A DNA stretch of 6,707 nucleotides from assembly GCA_018500065.2 (NCBI GenBank), contig JAHBAO020000036.1, positions 1-6,707 on the forward strand, written 5' to 3'. Of the stretch, positions 1 through 6,490 are shown piece by piece; the stretch's first letter is position 1; the number at the start of each line of letters is the position of its first letter. A program made the position numbers and the translations under genes. The notes under the pieces are model-generated. The model did not search any database. It saw nothing but the letters and a program-made list of their open reading frames with translations, and was not told the DNA's origin. The DNA is from Octadecabacter sp. GTDB taxonomy: Bacteria; Pseudomonadota; Alphaproteobacteria; Rhodobacterales; Rhodobacteraceae.

Positions 1-31
1 ACTCTGGCGAATGGTTCTTGCGTTTCTTCAT
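1..31 (-). CDS. IS3-family transposase OrfA, N-terminal fragment (cut by window edge)
   Basis: The ATG is at 31-29 on the minus strand, and ten codons are visible, reading MKKRKNHSPE before the window ends. Short basic N-termini with a K/R-rich start followed by HSPEF are typical of IS3-family OrfA proteins, which go on to a helix-turn-helix and leucine zipper and bind the element ends. The start is well fixed because an in-frame TGA lies three codons upstream (bases 40-38). A purine-rich AGAGAAG at 47-41 could be the ribosome binding site. With only ten residues the family call is pattern recognition, not a domain match. Whether the transposase is intact cannot be seen. Confidence 0.55.
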   Translation of the reverse strand, partial: MKKRKNHSPE

Positions 32-92
32 TTCGGATCACTTCTCTAATCATGCGATCCACCTTAACGACTGGTCTGAATTTCTGCGACCA
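1..92 (-). mobile_element. End of an IS3-family insertion sequence (partial)
   Basis: Read on the minus strand, this stretch looks like the left end of an IS3-family element: a TG-starting terminus, a leader of about 60 nt, then the start codon of OrfA at base 31 reading out of the window. The proposed tip is at base 92, where the minus strand begins TGGTCGCAGAAATTC; the block AATTCAGACCAGTCGTTAAG follows. By memory this resembles the layout of IS3-family left inverted repeats, where a similar G/A-C-C block is followed by a leader and OrfA. Only one end is in the window, so the inverted repeat partner and target duplication cannot be checked, and the tip could lie a few bases away. The 54 bases between the proposed tip and the regulator stop codon hold nothing else I can identify. 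Confidence 0.5.
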
Positions 93-146
93 CCTCTCTC
101 ATGAGTGGTGCTTGAATTCATCACCCTAATGAATGCATCCAATGCC

Positions 147-1013
147 TTAACTTTGTCTTTCCAGGCGTGATTGAAACGGATCCCTCAAATTCTTGAGCCG
201 GTACTGGCGAGGCGTTGTTCCATATTGGCGCCGGAACAACCGATAGAAATAACTGCTATTATCGAATCCGCATTCCTCAATGATCGCATCGATGGGGCGT
301 TCATCGCTGCGCAACAGATGGGCGGCGAACTCTATTCGGACTTGGTTGATATATTCTGACGGGGTCAATCCTGTGATCGTCTTACACGTCCGGCAAACGT
401 GTTCGTGACTGCGTCCGGCCACAGAGATAAAACCTGCGGCGCCTCGGCTGAACACGTCTTTGGATTGTGCCGCGCTACAGGCTTCCGCGAACCAGCGCGG
501 TGCGCTGCCTGCAACGCCGCTGGTTGCATCGGCGACACGATTGGTCAGGACAAGCAAATATTCTTCGATCCGTGCGAGCGATCTGTGCGCTGTCTGAAGT
601 TGTTGTGCGACATTGATCGCGCGAGCAAATCGGGCCGCCCCAAGCGTGTGCATTTCGGGTAACCTGCCTCCTGCATCAAAAAACCGCCCCTCGATTGTGT
701 TGCCGTATCTTTGCGTAAGGTGATCGGCGGTTTCGACCCGAAACATAACGTTGATAATCTCACAGCCGATGCCGCGGTCTGCGCGAAACGCGTGGACATC
801 GCTGGGGCGCACAAAGGTGAGGTGCCCGGGTTCCAAGGTCTGCGTGACACCATTGATCCAATGGTCTGTTTTTCCACTTTCGATCAGGAACACTTCGAAA
901 AAGTCGTGATCGTGGGCTGTTTCCGGATACCGGGTGGCGAGACTTTTACGTGCAAAATGAAAGGCCTCGTCTGGCCCGATGTAGGTATCAATCTCAAATC
1001 TTGTTTTATCCAT
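147..1013 (-). CDS. AraC-family transcriptional regulator with cupin sensor domain
   Basis: This is a 288-residue protein, a usual length for two-domain AraC regulators. Residues about 20-110 form a cupin-like ligand domain, with an H-D-H-DFFE stretch at 34-40 and PGHLTFVRPSDVHAF at 62-76. Residues about 185-275 form the double helix-turn-helix DNA-binding domain: the first helix pair around 190-215, and the second at 241-272 with the typical ECGFDNSSYFYRLFRR and GTTPRQYR signatures. The reading frame stays open to base 1223, but that extension runs through the promoter and into the divergent gene, so the ATG at 1013 is preferred; it lies about 34 nt below a good promoter. No strong Shine-Dalgarno is present (only TTGGGG immediately upstream), so the start is less certain than the frame. 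The overall layout resembles ChbR, the chitobiose regulator. Divergent placement suggests it controls the adjacent oxygenase-transport operon and possibly itself; the inducer is unknown. Confidence 0.9.
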   Translation of the reverse strand: MDKTRFEIDTYIGPDEAFHFARKSLATRYPETAHDHDFFEVFLIESGKTDHWINGVTQTLEPGHLTFVRPSDVHAFRADRGIGCEIINVMFRVETADHLTQRYGNTIEGRFFDAGGRLPEMHTLGAARFARAINVAQQLQTAHRSLARIEEYLLVLTNRVADATSGVAGSAPRWFAEACSAAQSKDVFSRGAAGFISVAGRSHEHVCRTCKTITGLTPSEYINQVRIEFAAHLLRSDERPIDAIIEECGFDNSSYFYRLFRRQYGTTPRQYRLKNLRDPFQSRLERQS

Positions 1014-1034
1014 ACCCCAATATGAACCAACAAA

Positions 1035-1049
1035 TGCTGCCATGCAGCA
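1035..1049. promoter_or_regulatory. Perfect 6+6 inverted repeat, candidate operator
   Basis: TGCTGC (1035-1040) and GCAGCA (1044-1049) form a perfect dyad around CAT. It covers the predicted transcription start of the regulator. It also lies upstream of a TATAGT (1062-1067) that could be a -10 for the rightward operon, where no good -35 is visible, as expected for an activated promoter. AraC proteins more often bind direct repeats, so this could instead be a site for another regulator or a short 5' leader hairpin of the regulator mRNA. Confidence 0.3.
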
Positions 1050-1053
1050 CATA

Positions 1054-1082
1054 AATATCAATATAGTGCAAAAAAACGTCAA
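1054..1082 (-). promoter_or_regulatory. Probable sigma70-type promoter of the AraC-family gene
   Basis: On the minus strand, TTGACG (1082-1077, five of six to consensus) and GATATT (1059-1054, four of six) are separated by exactly 17 nt, with a run of seven T in the spacer. Transcription would begin near 1047, giving a leader of about 34 nt before the ATG at 1013. This supports the short form of the regulator rather than the frame-extended form. It is predicted from sequence only. Confidence 0.5.
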
Positions 1083-1130
1083 ACTTCGGCGCAGACTCAG
1101 GGTCGTCCGTCCGCAATCCTGAACAAGACA

Positions 1131-1136
1131 GGGGGG
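1131..1136 (+). promoter_or_regulatory. Ribosome binding site of the PhyH-family gene (start-deciding)
   Basis: A run of six G follows AGACA and sits 5 nt before the ATG at 1142. A GTG one codon earlier (1139) is also in frame but would leave only 2 nt of spacing, so the ATG is preferred. Confidence 0.55.
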
Positions 1137-1141
1137 ATGTG

Positions 1142-1966
1142 ATGTTAGACGAAAAACAGGACCTGAGTTTTCAAGCCGCATCTGTGTCGGGCACACGCAC
1201 GCTGAGCCCGGAACAGATCGCACAGTACAACAGCCAAGGGTTTGTTCAACCGTTCGACATTTTCTCGCCGTCCGAAATGACCGGCCTGCGTAGCTACCTG
1301 AATGGGTTGATGGACGATATGGGCGACGCCGGGGGCTATGGCATCAATTGCTATCAGGCGCGGCTGTCGGGGCTTTATGATATTGCAACCGACCCGCGGA
1401 TACTGGACCACGTGCAAGACATTATCGGCCCTGATATTCTGTGTTGGGCGACCGCAATTCTGTCCAAAAAACCCAACGACCCCAAGGCAGTCCCATGGCA
1501 CCAGGACGCGTCGTTCTGGGCGCTTTCACCGGCGCGCACTGTCACGGTCTGGCTGGCGATTGATGACGCGGATGCTGACAATTCCGCCATGCAGTTCATC
1601 CCCGCAACCCACAATCAAGGGGCGATGGAGGTGCAGTCCACGGGCGGCGAGGCGGTTTTCCACAAGGAAACCGCAAATGCGGAAGCGTTGGGGACACCGT
1701 TCACAAACACCCTGAAGGCGGGGCAAATCTCGTTGCATGCGGATATGTTGGTGCATGGCAGTCAGCCCAACACATCTGACCGCAGGCGTTGCGGATTTAC
1801 CCTGCGCTATTGTCCGCCGTCTGTGCAGATCACAGATGCCGATTGGGCGACGGGCGTTGAGGCGATCTTGTGTCGCGGAAACGCGGGCAATTGGAAGACC
1901 CATCCGCGCCCAGACAACAATGACATCACCAAGACAAGCAGCCCCCATGTCGTGGGGAACAACTGA
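1142..1966 (+). CDS. PhyH-family Fe(II)/2-oxoglutarate-dependent oxygenase
   Basis: This 274-residue cytoplasmic protein belongs to the phytanoyl-CoA dioxygenase (PhyH) family, which couples decarboxylation of 2-oxoglutarate to hydroxylation of a small substrate. The iron ligands are visible as H120-x-D122 in PWHQDASFWAL and H205 in MLVHGSQPN. The basic RRR at 214-216 supplies the expected 2-oxoglutarate-binding arginine, and RYCPP follows at 222-226. Because the HxD aspartate is present, the protein should be an oxygenase, not a halogenase of the SyrB2 type, in which it is replaced by Ala or Gly. The family covers ectoine, phosphonate and acyl-CoA hydroxylases among many others, and nothing here names the substrate. 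It is the first gene of the rightward operon, its stop codon overlaps the next start (TGATG), and it is divergent from the AraC-type regulator. Likely role: oxidation of an imported compound or its derivative. Confidence 0.88.
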   Translation: MLDEKQDLSFQAASVSGTRTLSPEQIAQYNSQGFVQPFDIFSPSEMTGLRSYLNGLMDDMGDAGGYGINCYQARLSGLYDIATDPRILDHVQDIIGPDILCWATAILSKKPNDPKAVPWHQDASFWALSPARTVTVWLAIDDADADNSAMQFIPATHNQGAMEVQSTGGEAVFHKETANAEALGTPFTNTLKAGQISLHADMLVHGSQPNTSDRRRCGFTLRYCPPSVQITDADWATGVEAILCRGNAGNWKTHPRPDNNDITKTSSPHVVGNN

Positions 1967-2649
1967 TGGATATTACGTGGTTCGGGCATGCGGCATTCGG
2001 GTTGGTCCCTGAAAACGGCCCCAAGATCATCACCGACCCATACACGCCGGACGGGGTCGGCTATGCGCCAATCACAGAACCCGCCGACTTGGTCATTATA
2101 TCGTCTGACGATGACAGCGCCCATTGTCGCGCTGATCTGATTGGTGGCGATCCAGAGGTCGTCAATGCCCTTACTGTTGCGCAAAACGGCGGAGCCCTGA
2201 CATCGCTTGGAGTGGGCATCACTGCGATAGAAGCCGCTGAATGGGACCATCACCCTGAACACGCGGTCCCGGGGCAAAACGGGATGTATCGTTTCACGCT
2301 CGATGGGATCAAGTTCGCGCATATGGGGGATGTCGGGAACCCGCTGAGCGACGCCCAACAGGCGTTCTTTGAGGACACAGATGTGTTATTTGCTTTGGCG
2401 GGTGGTTACCTCACGCTTGAATTGCCGGACCTGATGGAAATGATCCACCGCACGCGGCCAAAACTGGTCATTCCGATGCATTTTCGCACGTTGACTTACA
2501 AGCCGCGCAACACCATGTGGATCGAGAGTTTCCTGAGCCATTTCAAAGACGAAGACGTGGATTTCGCCTTTGGCGCAACACACGCGATTACCAAAAATAA
2601 CCTGCCGGATCGCGGCCCTCGCGTTCTGGTCATGGACTACGTCCGCTAA
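1966..2649 (+). CDS. Metallo-beta-lactamase-fold protein, UlaG-like, with degenerate metal motif
   Basis: This 227-residue protein fits the small UlaG-like branch of the MBL fold (Pfam PF13483-type). It begins ITWFGHAAFGL, has IITDPY at 21-26, GIKFAHMGDVGN at 114-125 and VIPMHFRT at 168-175, all typical positions for this branch. The signature metal motif, normally HxHxDH, reads ISSDDDSAHC at 45-54: the first two histidines are missing and only H53 clearly remains. The His usually following GDxG is also Asn (N125). D122 and H172 are kept. It may therefore bind one metal, use a different metal set, or be a non-hydrolytic member. The start overlaps the oxygenase stop by 1 nt, with GGGG (1954-1957) as ribosome binding site, so translation is probably coupled. 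UlaG itself is an L-ascorbate-6-phosphate lactonase; lactone or ester hydrolysis after the oxygenase is a possible role but unproven. Confidence 0.85.
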   Translation: MDITWFGHAAFGLVPENGPKIITDPYTPDGVGYAPITEPADLVIISSDDDSAHCRADLIGGDPEVVNALTVAQNGGALTSLGVGITAIEAAEWDHHPEHAVPGQNGMYRFTLDGIKFAHMGDVGNPLSDAQQAFFEDTDVLFALAGGYLTLELPDLMEMIHRTRPKLVIPMHFRTLTYKPRNTMWIESFLSHFKDEDVDFAFGATHAITKNNLPDRGPRVLVMDYVR

Positions 2650-2663
2650 GCGGGCAAAACGAC

Positions 2664-2681
2664 GGGCACTTGCCCATTTTT
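2664..2681 (+). other. Short hairpin followed by five T in the MBL/binding-protein gap
   Basis: GGGCA (2664-2668) and TGCCC (2671-2675) are inverted around CT and followed by A and TTTTT (2677-2681). It looks like a weak intrinsic terminator or attenuator, but the stem is only 4-5 bp and it sits directly ahead of the ribosome binding site of the binding protein. Partial termination or an mRNA processing site are both possible; chance is also plausible. Confidence 0.2.
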
Positions 2682-2683
2682 CT

Positions 2684-2690
2684 GGGAGGA
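2684..2690 (+). promoter_or_regulatory. Strong ribosome binding site of the substrate-binding protein (start-deciding)
   Basis: GGGAGGA lies 6 nt before the ATG at 2697, a near-ideal Shine-Dalgarno. It rules out the in-frame TTG at 2670, which would also put nine extra residues before the signal peptide. It fits the high expression expected for a periplasmic binding protein. Confidence 0.75.
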
Positions 2691-2696
2691 AAACAA

Positions 2697-4424
2697 ATGA
2701 GACTGGCGAAAACCTTACTGGCAACATCGGCGCTTGCGTTGGCCGCAGGGCTTGCATCGGCACAGGACGTGGCGCGCGAAAACACGGTCATTTTTGACCT
2801 TGATCGCACGATCCAAGACCCAACCAATTTCAACTGGATGACACCGGGCACTAAGCGAATGCACGGCGCACACCAGACCATGTGGGAACCACTGTTTATC
2901 CTGAACTACGGGTCAGGCGAAGTGGAGCCGTGGTTGGCCACGGGCTTTACCTCCAACGATGATAGTACCGAATTCACCATTACACTGCGCGACGGTGTTG
3001 AATGGTCGGACGGCGAAGCCTTCAACGCGGACGATGTGGTTTTCACGACCAACATAGCGATGACCAACGAAGAAATTTCCAGCCGCGAAGCGTCCACCAT
3101 CAAGGCGCAAGTCGCGTCGGTGACAAAGGTCGATGACCTTACCGTGACATTCACGCTGTCCGCGCCAAATCCACGCTTTATCGTCGAGAACTTTGGCGTG
3201 CGGATTTTCGGGTCCTTCCTGATCATGCCCGAACACATCTGGGCTGGCGAGGACGCGGCGACGTTCACATTTAGCGATCCGATTGGCACGGGGCCCTACA
3301 CGTTCACATCCGCCGCCTCCAACCGCGCGATTTGGGACCGCAATGATGACTGGTGGGGCGCCAAGACCGGTTTCATGGATCTGCCCGCACCCGAGCGTGT
3401 GATTTTCCTTGAATCTGGCGGCGAAGAAAGCCGTGCCCAATTGATGGTATCCAACCAGCTTGATGCGGCGCAAAACGTCACTGTTGGTACGTTCGAGGCC
3501 ATTCAGGCGCAGAACTCCAACGTCATCGCTTGGCATGATGACTATCCGTTCTCGGCCGCTGATCCTTGTGCGCGCCAGCTGGAAATCAACACGACCGTCG
3601 CACCATGGGATAATGCCAATATGCGCAAAGCTGTGGCTGCAATTATTGACCGCAGCCAGATCGTGAATGTGGCATACGAAGGCACAACGACTGCCTCCAC
3701 CACCATGTTCGCTCAATACGGGTCTATGGCGCCGTTCATTGATGCAATCGAGGCGGCGGGTTACGGGCTTTCACCCACTGCCGACTTGGCTGTAGGTCAA
3801 GCGATGATCGAAGCCGAAGGTTGGGTGCGCGACGGGGACTATTACACCAAAGATGGTGAAACGCTGTCGGTGCAAATCCATGTGAATTCAGCGTCGACTG
3901 AATACACTCGCACGATTGACGTGATCGTGGAACAGATGCAACGCGCCGGTATTGATGCCCGTGCGGTTCCAGTTGAAAACGGCGTGTTTTGGGGCGAGGT
4001 GTTGCCGTTCGGCGCATTCGAGATGTCTTACAGCTGGCTGTCTTGTGGGTCGGTCAACGAACCATGGGCGTCAATGGGTCGCTACACCACAGCGGACGTT
4101 GTTCCGGTTGGCGAACGCTCGCCTGGGTTCAACAACACCGCCCGTTGGGATGGTGAAGCTGCCGAAGCCTACAGCGCGATCATGGGTGACATTGCCGGAC
4201 GTCAGTTGGGAGACGACGCCATTCCGGGTCTGGTGGCCGAAGCTTACGGTCATCTGGACGCAGAAATGCCGTTCATCCCGCTTGTTCAGGCCGCCAAGCT
4301 GCTGCCAATGAATGAAACTTATTGGACGGGTTGGCCGACGGCCGACAACTACTACAACCACCCGTTCTTCTGGTGGAACCACACGCACCAGATCATCCAT
4401 AATCTGGAAGCAGCGGGTAACTAA
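2697..4424 (+). CDS. ABC transporter substrate-binding protein, family 5 (Dpp/Opp-type, possibly oligosaccharide branch)
   Basis: This 575-residue secreted protein captures the ligand in the periplasm and delivers it to the permeases encoded downstream. A clear Sec signal peptide covers residues 1-22, with a basic MRLAK start, an Ala/Leu core and an ASA-Q cleavage site. There is no lipobox cysteine, so a soluble periplasmic form is expected. The SBP_bac_5 signature is seen in MWEPLF (62-67) and in RDGVEWSDGEAFNADDVVFT (98-117). The length is slightly above the usual 500-550 residues. The C-terminus is rich in aromatics (YWTGWPT at 542-548, FFWW at 557-560). From memory that ending recalls the oligosaccharide/beta-glucoside-binding members of the family more than DppA or OppA, so 'peptide transporter' may be a misleading default name. 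The ligand cannot be named from sequence. Codon use and frame are uniform and I see no sign of damage. Confidence 0.93.
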   Translation: MRLAKTLLATSALALAAGLASAQDVARENTVIFDLDRTIQDPTNFNWMTPGTKRMHGAHQTMWEPLFILNYGSGEVEPWLATGFTSNDDSTEFTITLRDGVEWSDGEAFNADDVVFTTNIAMTNEEISSREASTIKAQVASVTKVDDLTVTFTLSAPNPRFIVENFGVRIFGSFLIMPEHIWAGEDAATFTFSDPIGTGPYTFTSAASNRAIWDRNDDWWGAKTGFMDLPAPERVIFLESGGEESRAQLMVSNQLDAAQNVTVGTFEAIQAQNSNVIAWHDDYPFSAADPCARQLEINTTVAPWDNANMRKAVAAIIDRSQIVNVAYEGTTTASTTMFAQYGSMAPFIDAIEAAGYGLSPTADLAVGQAMIEAEGWVRDGDYYTKDGETLSVQIHVNSASTEYTRTIDVIVEQMQRAGIDARAVPVENGVFWGEVLPFGAFEMSYSWLSCGSVNEPWASMGRYTTADVVPVGERSPGFNNTARWDGEAAEAYSAIMGDIAGRQLGDDAIPGLVAEAYGHLDAEMPFIPLVQAAKLLPMNETYWTGWPTADNYYNHPFFWWNHTHQIIHNLEAAGN

Positions 4425-4441
4425 CGACCTTCCTAAGAGCC

Positions 4442-4473
4442 GTGGCCGGCGTGCGCATACAAGCGCCGGCCAC
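4442..4473 (+). repeat. Strong 10-bp hairpin between binding-protein and permease genes
   Basis: GTGGCCGGCG (4442-4451) pairs perfectly with CGCCGGCCAC (4464-4473) around a 12-nt loop, starting 18 nt after the binding-protein stop codon. No T-tract follows, so a simple rho-independent terminator is unlikely. Hairpins at this position in binding-protein operons commonly protect the upstream mRNA from 3' exonucleases, giving more binding protein than permease. It could also be a copy of a dispersed palindromic repeat, which one window cannot show. Confidence 0.7.
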
Positions 4474-4508
4474 ACCCCTCATCCCCACGTATGACAGTAC
4501 GGTAAGCT

Positions 4509-4520
4509 GACACTAGTGTC
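4509..4520. promoter_or_regulatory. 12-bp perfect palindrome GACACTAGTGTC ahead of the permease gene
   Basis: The palindrome lies 36 nt upstream of the permease ATG. It is followed by TGTTTT, but with no unpaired centre it is a poor hairpin (at most 4 bp around CTAG). A dimeric DNA-binding protein site, or chance, are the likely readings. Confidence 0.25.
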
Positions 4521-4556
4521 TGTTTTCCAGACCGCCCAACCGAAGGGACCTAGATC

Positions 4557-5570
4557 ATGGGACGTATTCCCCGATCCTACCTCATCAATCGATTGACGAC
4601 CTTGATCCTGACAATCCTGATCGCGGCCACGATCATCTGGATCATTCCGCGCCTGTCGCCCGTTGATCCGGCTGAAATTGCGCTTGGGCGCATGGCGTCC
4701 GGTGCGGGCAGTGTCGCCAATTCAGAAGAAATCCTCGCGCAGCTGCGCGCCAATATGGGGATCGATCAGCCGTTACTTGTTCAGTATTTCAAATACATCA
4801 CTGGAGCCTTGGTGTTTGATTTCGGCCTTTCAACCGCGGCCTTCCCAACGCCAGTGTCCACGCTGATCCTGAACGCTCTGCCATGGACGATGGGCCTGAT
4901 GATCCTGTCGCTGTTGATCACGTTTTTCATTGGCAATCTGCTTGGGGCGCTGATGGTCTGGGATCGCTCGCCGAAACTGGTGCGCGTCGCCATTCCGGCG
5001 GCCATGGTGTTTACCTCAATCCCTCCGATCCTGTCGGGACTTTTGTTGATGTGGGTTTTTTCGGCGCACTTGCAGTGGTTTCCACTAACGGGGGCCTACT
5101 CAATCTTCGTCGAACCCGGCTGGACGTGGGACTTTGTGAAATCGGTTCTGCACCACGGGTTCCTGCCCGCGCTGTCTATTGTCGTTGTGACGTTTGGGTT
5201 CTGGGCGCTTGGAATGCGCGGCCTGATGATTGGGGTGCAAGGCGAAGACTACGTGAAACTCGCCGAGGCCAAGGGTCTGCGTCCACGCTATATTTTGTAC
5301 CGCTACATGATCCGCAATGCCATTCTACCCCAGATCACGGCCTTTGCTTTGAAGATTGGATTGCTGATTGCAGGACAAGTGTTGGTCGAACGAATTTTCG
5401 CCTACAATGGCATGGGGAAGCTGCTATATGACGCGATCCTCAATCAGGATTTTCCTGTGATCCAAGGGGTGAGCTACGTCATCATCCTGATCACAGCGCT
5501 TTCCGTTTTCCTCGTTGATCTGCTATACCCGTTCATTGACCCACGTATCCGGCACGAGGCGAACGCATGA
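4557..5570 (+). CDS. ABC transporter permease, DppB/OppB-type
   Basis: This 337-residue inner-membrane protein is the first of two permease subunits that would form the translocation channel. About six membrane segments can be read: roughly 10-31, 104-133, 142-168, 202-222, 262-284 and 302-325. The cytoplasmic EAA loop, which docks on the ATPase, spans about 230-259 with the conserved Glu/Ala-Ala...Gly pattern (AEAKGLRPRY at 236-245) and ends in NAILPQ. A large periplasmic loop (about 35-100) contains the LRANMGIDQPLLVQYFKY stretch typical of DppB, and the C-terminus ends with FIDPRIRHE as usual. The ribosome binding site is AAGGGA (4543-4548), 8 nt before the ATG. It overlaps the next permease by 4 nt (ATGA). 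The IIPRLSPVDP segment after the first helix is reminiscent of the oligosaccharide-type branch of this family. Confidence 0.92.
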   Translation: MGRIPRSYLINRLTTLILTILIAATIIWIIPRLSPVDPAEIALGRMASGAGSVANSEEILAQLRANMGIDQPLLVQYFKYITGALVFDFGLSTAAFPTPVSTLILNALPWTMGLMILSLLITFFIGNLLGALMVWDRSPKLVRVAIPAAMVFTSIPPILSGLLLMWVFSAHLQWFPLTGAYSIFVEPGWTWDFVKSVLHHGFLPALSIVVVTFGFWALGMRGLMIGVQGEDYVKLAEAKGLRPRYILYRYMIRNAILPQITAFALKIGLLIAGQVLVERIFAYNGMGKLLYDAILNQDFPVIQGVSYVIILITALSVFLVDLLYPFIDPRIRHEANA

Positions 5571-6490
5571 GCACCGCAGACATGACCCGCGCCGAAAAAC
5601 GCCAAGCCCGCCGGATCAAACGGTTCGATAATCCGTGGATGAACCCAAAGCTGATCTGGGGCGCTGGCCTGCTGCTCGCAATCATCGCAATGGGGATCAT
5701 CGGGCGGTTTGTCTGGGACCTTGATATGGTGTTCACCGGATCAAGTCCGCTGAAATTGCCCCCCGTCGGGTTTGAGAACTTGCGGGGGCAAGAAGGCATC
5801 GGCGCACATCCGATTGGCACAGATGGTGGCGGGCGCGATATGCTGGCGATGATCATTGTCGGGGCGCCCAACACGCTATTTGTCGGGTTGCTGGCCTCGG
5901 TGATTGGGATGTCGATCGGCATATTCCTGGGCTTTTCCGCAGGCTTTCTTGGCGGACGAACGGATGATGTGATCCGCGTCGGCGCAGACGTTATGATCAC
6001 GATCCCACCGCTGTTGATCCTCGTGGTGTTCCAGTCTGCGTTTGGGGACGTGTCGTTGACGATGATGGCTTTGCTGATTGCGGGGTTCGTGTGGCAATCG
6101 CCCACCCGTTTGATCCGCGCGCAGGTGCTTTCCATGAAGCAATCGGGCTATGTGCAGATGGCGCAACTGTCCGGTGCATCCACCAGCCACATTATGTTCC
6201 GCGAGATGATGCCAAATCTTGTGCCCTACCTGTTCGGGTCGTTCATCGCGTCTGTCACCACATCCATCGTCACCGCCGTCGGCCTTGAAGTTCTCGGCCT
6301 TGGCCCACAACGCATCCCGACGCTGGGGCGCACAATCTATGAGGCGATCAATGCCGGTGCGCTCATCCAGAACCTCTGGTGGTGGTGGGGCATCCCGACG
6401 CTGCTGTTGGGCATAATTTTCATTGGCCTTCTGTTGATCAATCTGGGCCTTGATGAGGTTTCGAACCCACGCCTTAGAAGGCTGAGCTGA
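5567..6490 (+). CDS. ABC transporter permease, DppC/OppC-type
   Basis: This 307-residue inner-membrane protein is the partner of the preceding permease. After a basic cytoplasmic N-terminus comes a membrane segment at about 28-48 and the family hallmark HPIGTDGGGRDML at 81-93. Further membrane segments lie roughly at 100-128, 136-157, 162-180, 222-246 and 272-294. The EAA loop lies near 194-220 (SGYVQMAQLSGAS then the REMMPNLVPY end) and contacts the ATPase. The C-terminus ends NPRLRRLS, as is usual for DppC. A Trp cluster (NLWWWWGIPT, 269-278) precedes the last helix, common in this family. The start is the ATG in the ATGA overlap, with GAGG (5556-5559) 7 nt before it; an in-frame ATG at 5582 is a weaker alternative. 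The stop overlaps the next start by 1 nt. Confidence 0.92.
   Translation: MSTADMTRAEKRQARRIKRFDNPWMNPKLIWGAGLLLAIIAMGIIGRFVWDLDMVFTGSSPLKLPPVGFENLRGQEGIGAHPIGTDGGGRDMLAMIIVGAPNTLFVGLLASVIGMSIGIFLGFSAGFLGGRTDDVIRVGADVMITIPPLLILVVFQSAFGDVSLTMMALLIAGFVWQSPTRLIRAQVLSMKQSGYVQMAQLSGASTSHIMFREMMPNLVPYLFGSFIASVTTSIVTAVGLEVLGLGPQRIPTLGRTIYEAINAGALIQNLWWWWGIPTLLLGIIFIGLLLINLGLDEVSNPRLRRLS

Noticed and set aside
107..125. GGTG...CACC inverted repeat around GAATTC downstream of the regulator, as a terminator
   Set aside because: The stem is 4 bp with mismatches and has no T-tract in the direction of the regulator transcript.
171..1025. Several open frames on the plus strand across the regulator
   Set aside because: They are antisense shadows of the AraC-family gene, with low-complexity or arbitrary composition and no credible ribosome binding sites.
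1027..1067. A complete sigma70 promoter for the rightward operon
   Set aside because: TATAGT at 1062-1067 is a fair -10, but no -35 better than three of six is present at 16-18 nt, so I did not annotate it as a promoter.
1014..1223. N-terminal extension of the AraC-family frame (70 more residues, including a hydrophobic stretch that could look like a membrane segment)
   Set aside because: It reads through the predicted promoter and antisense to the start of the oxygenase gene, has no homology-like pattern, and the normal AraC length is met from 1013.
2913..3716. Long minus-strand open frame (267 codons) inside the binding-protein gene
   Set aside because: It is fully antisense to a well-supported gene, shows no recognisable domain, and is explained by the GC-skewed third positions of the real frame.
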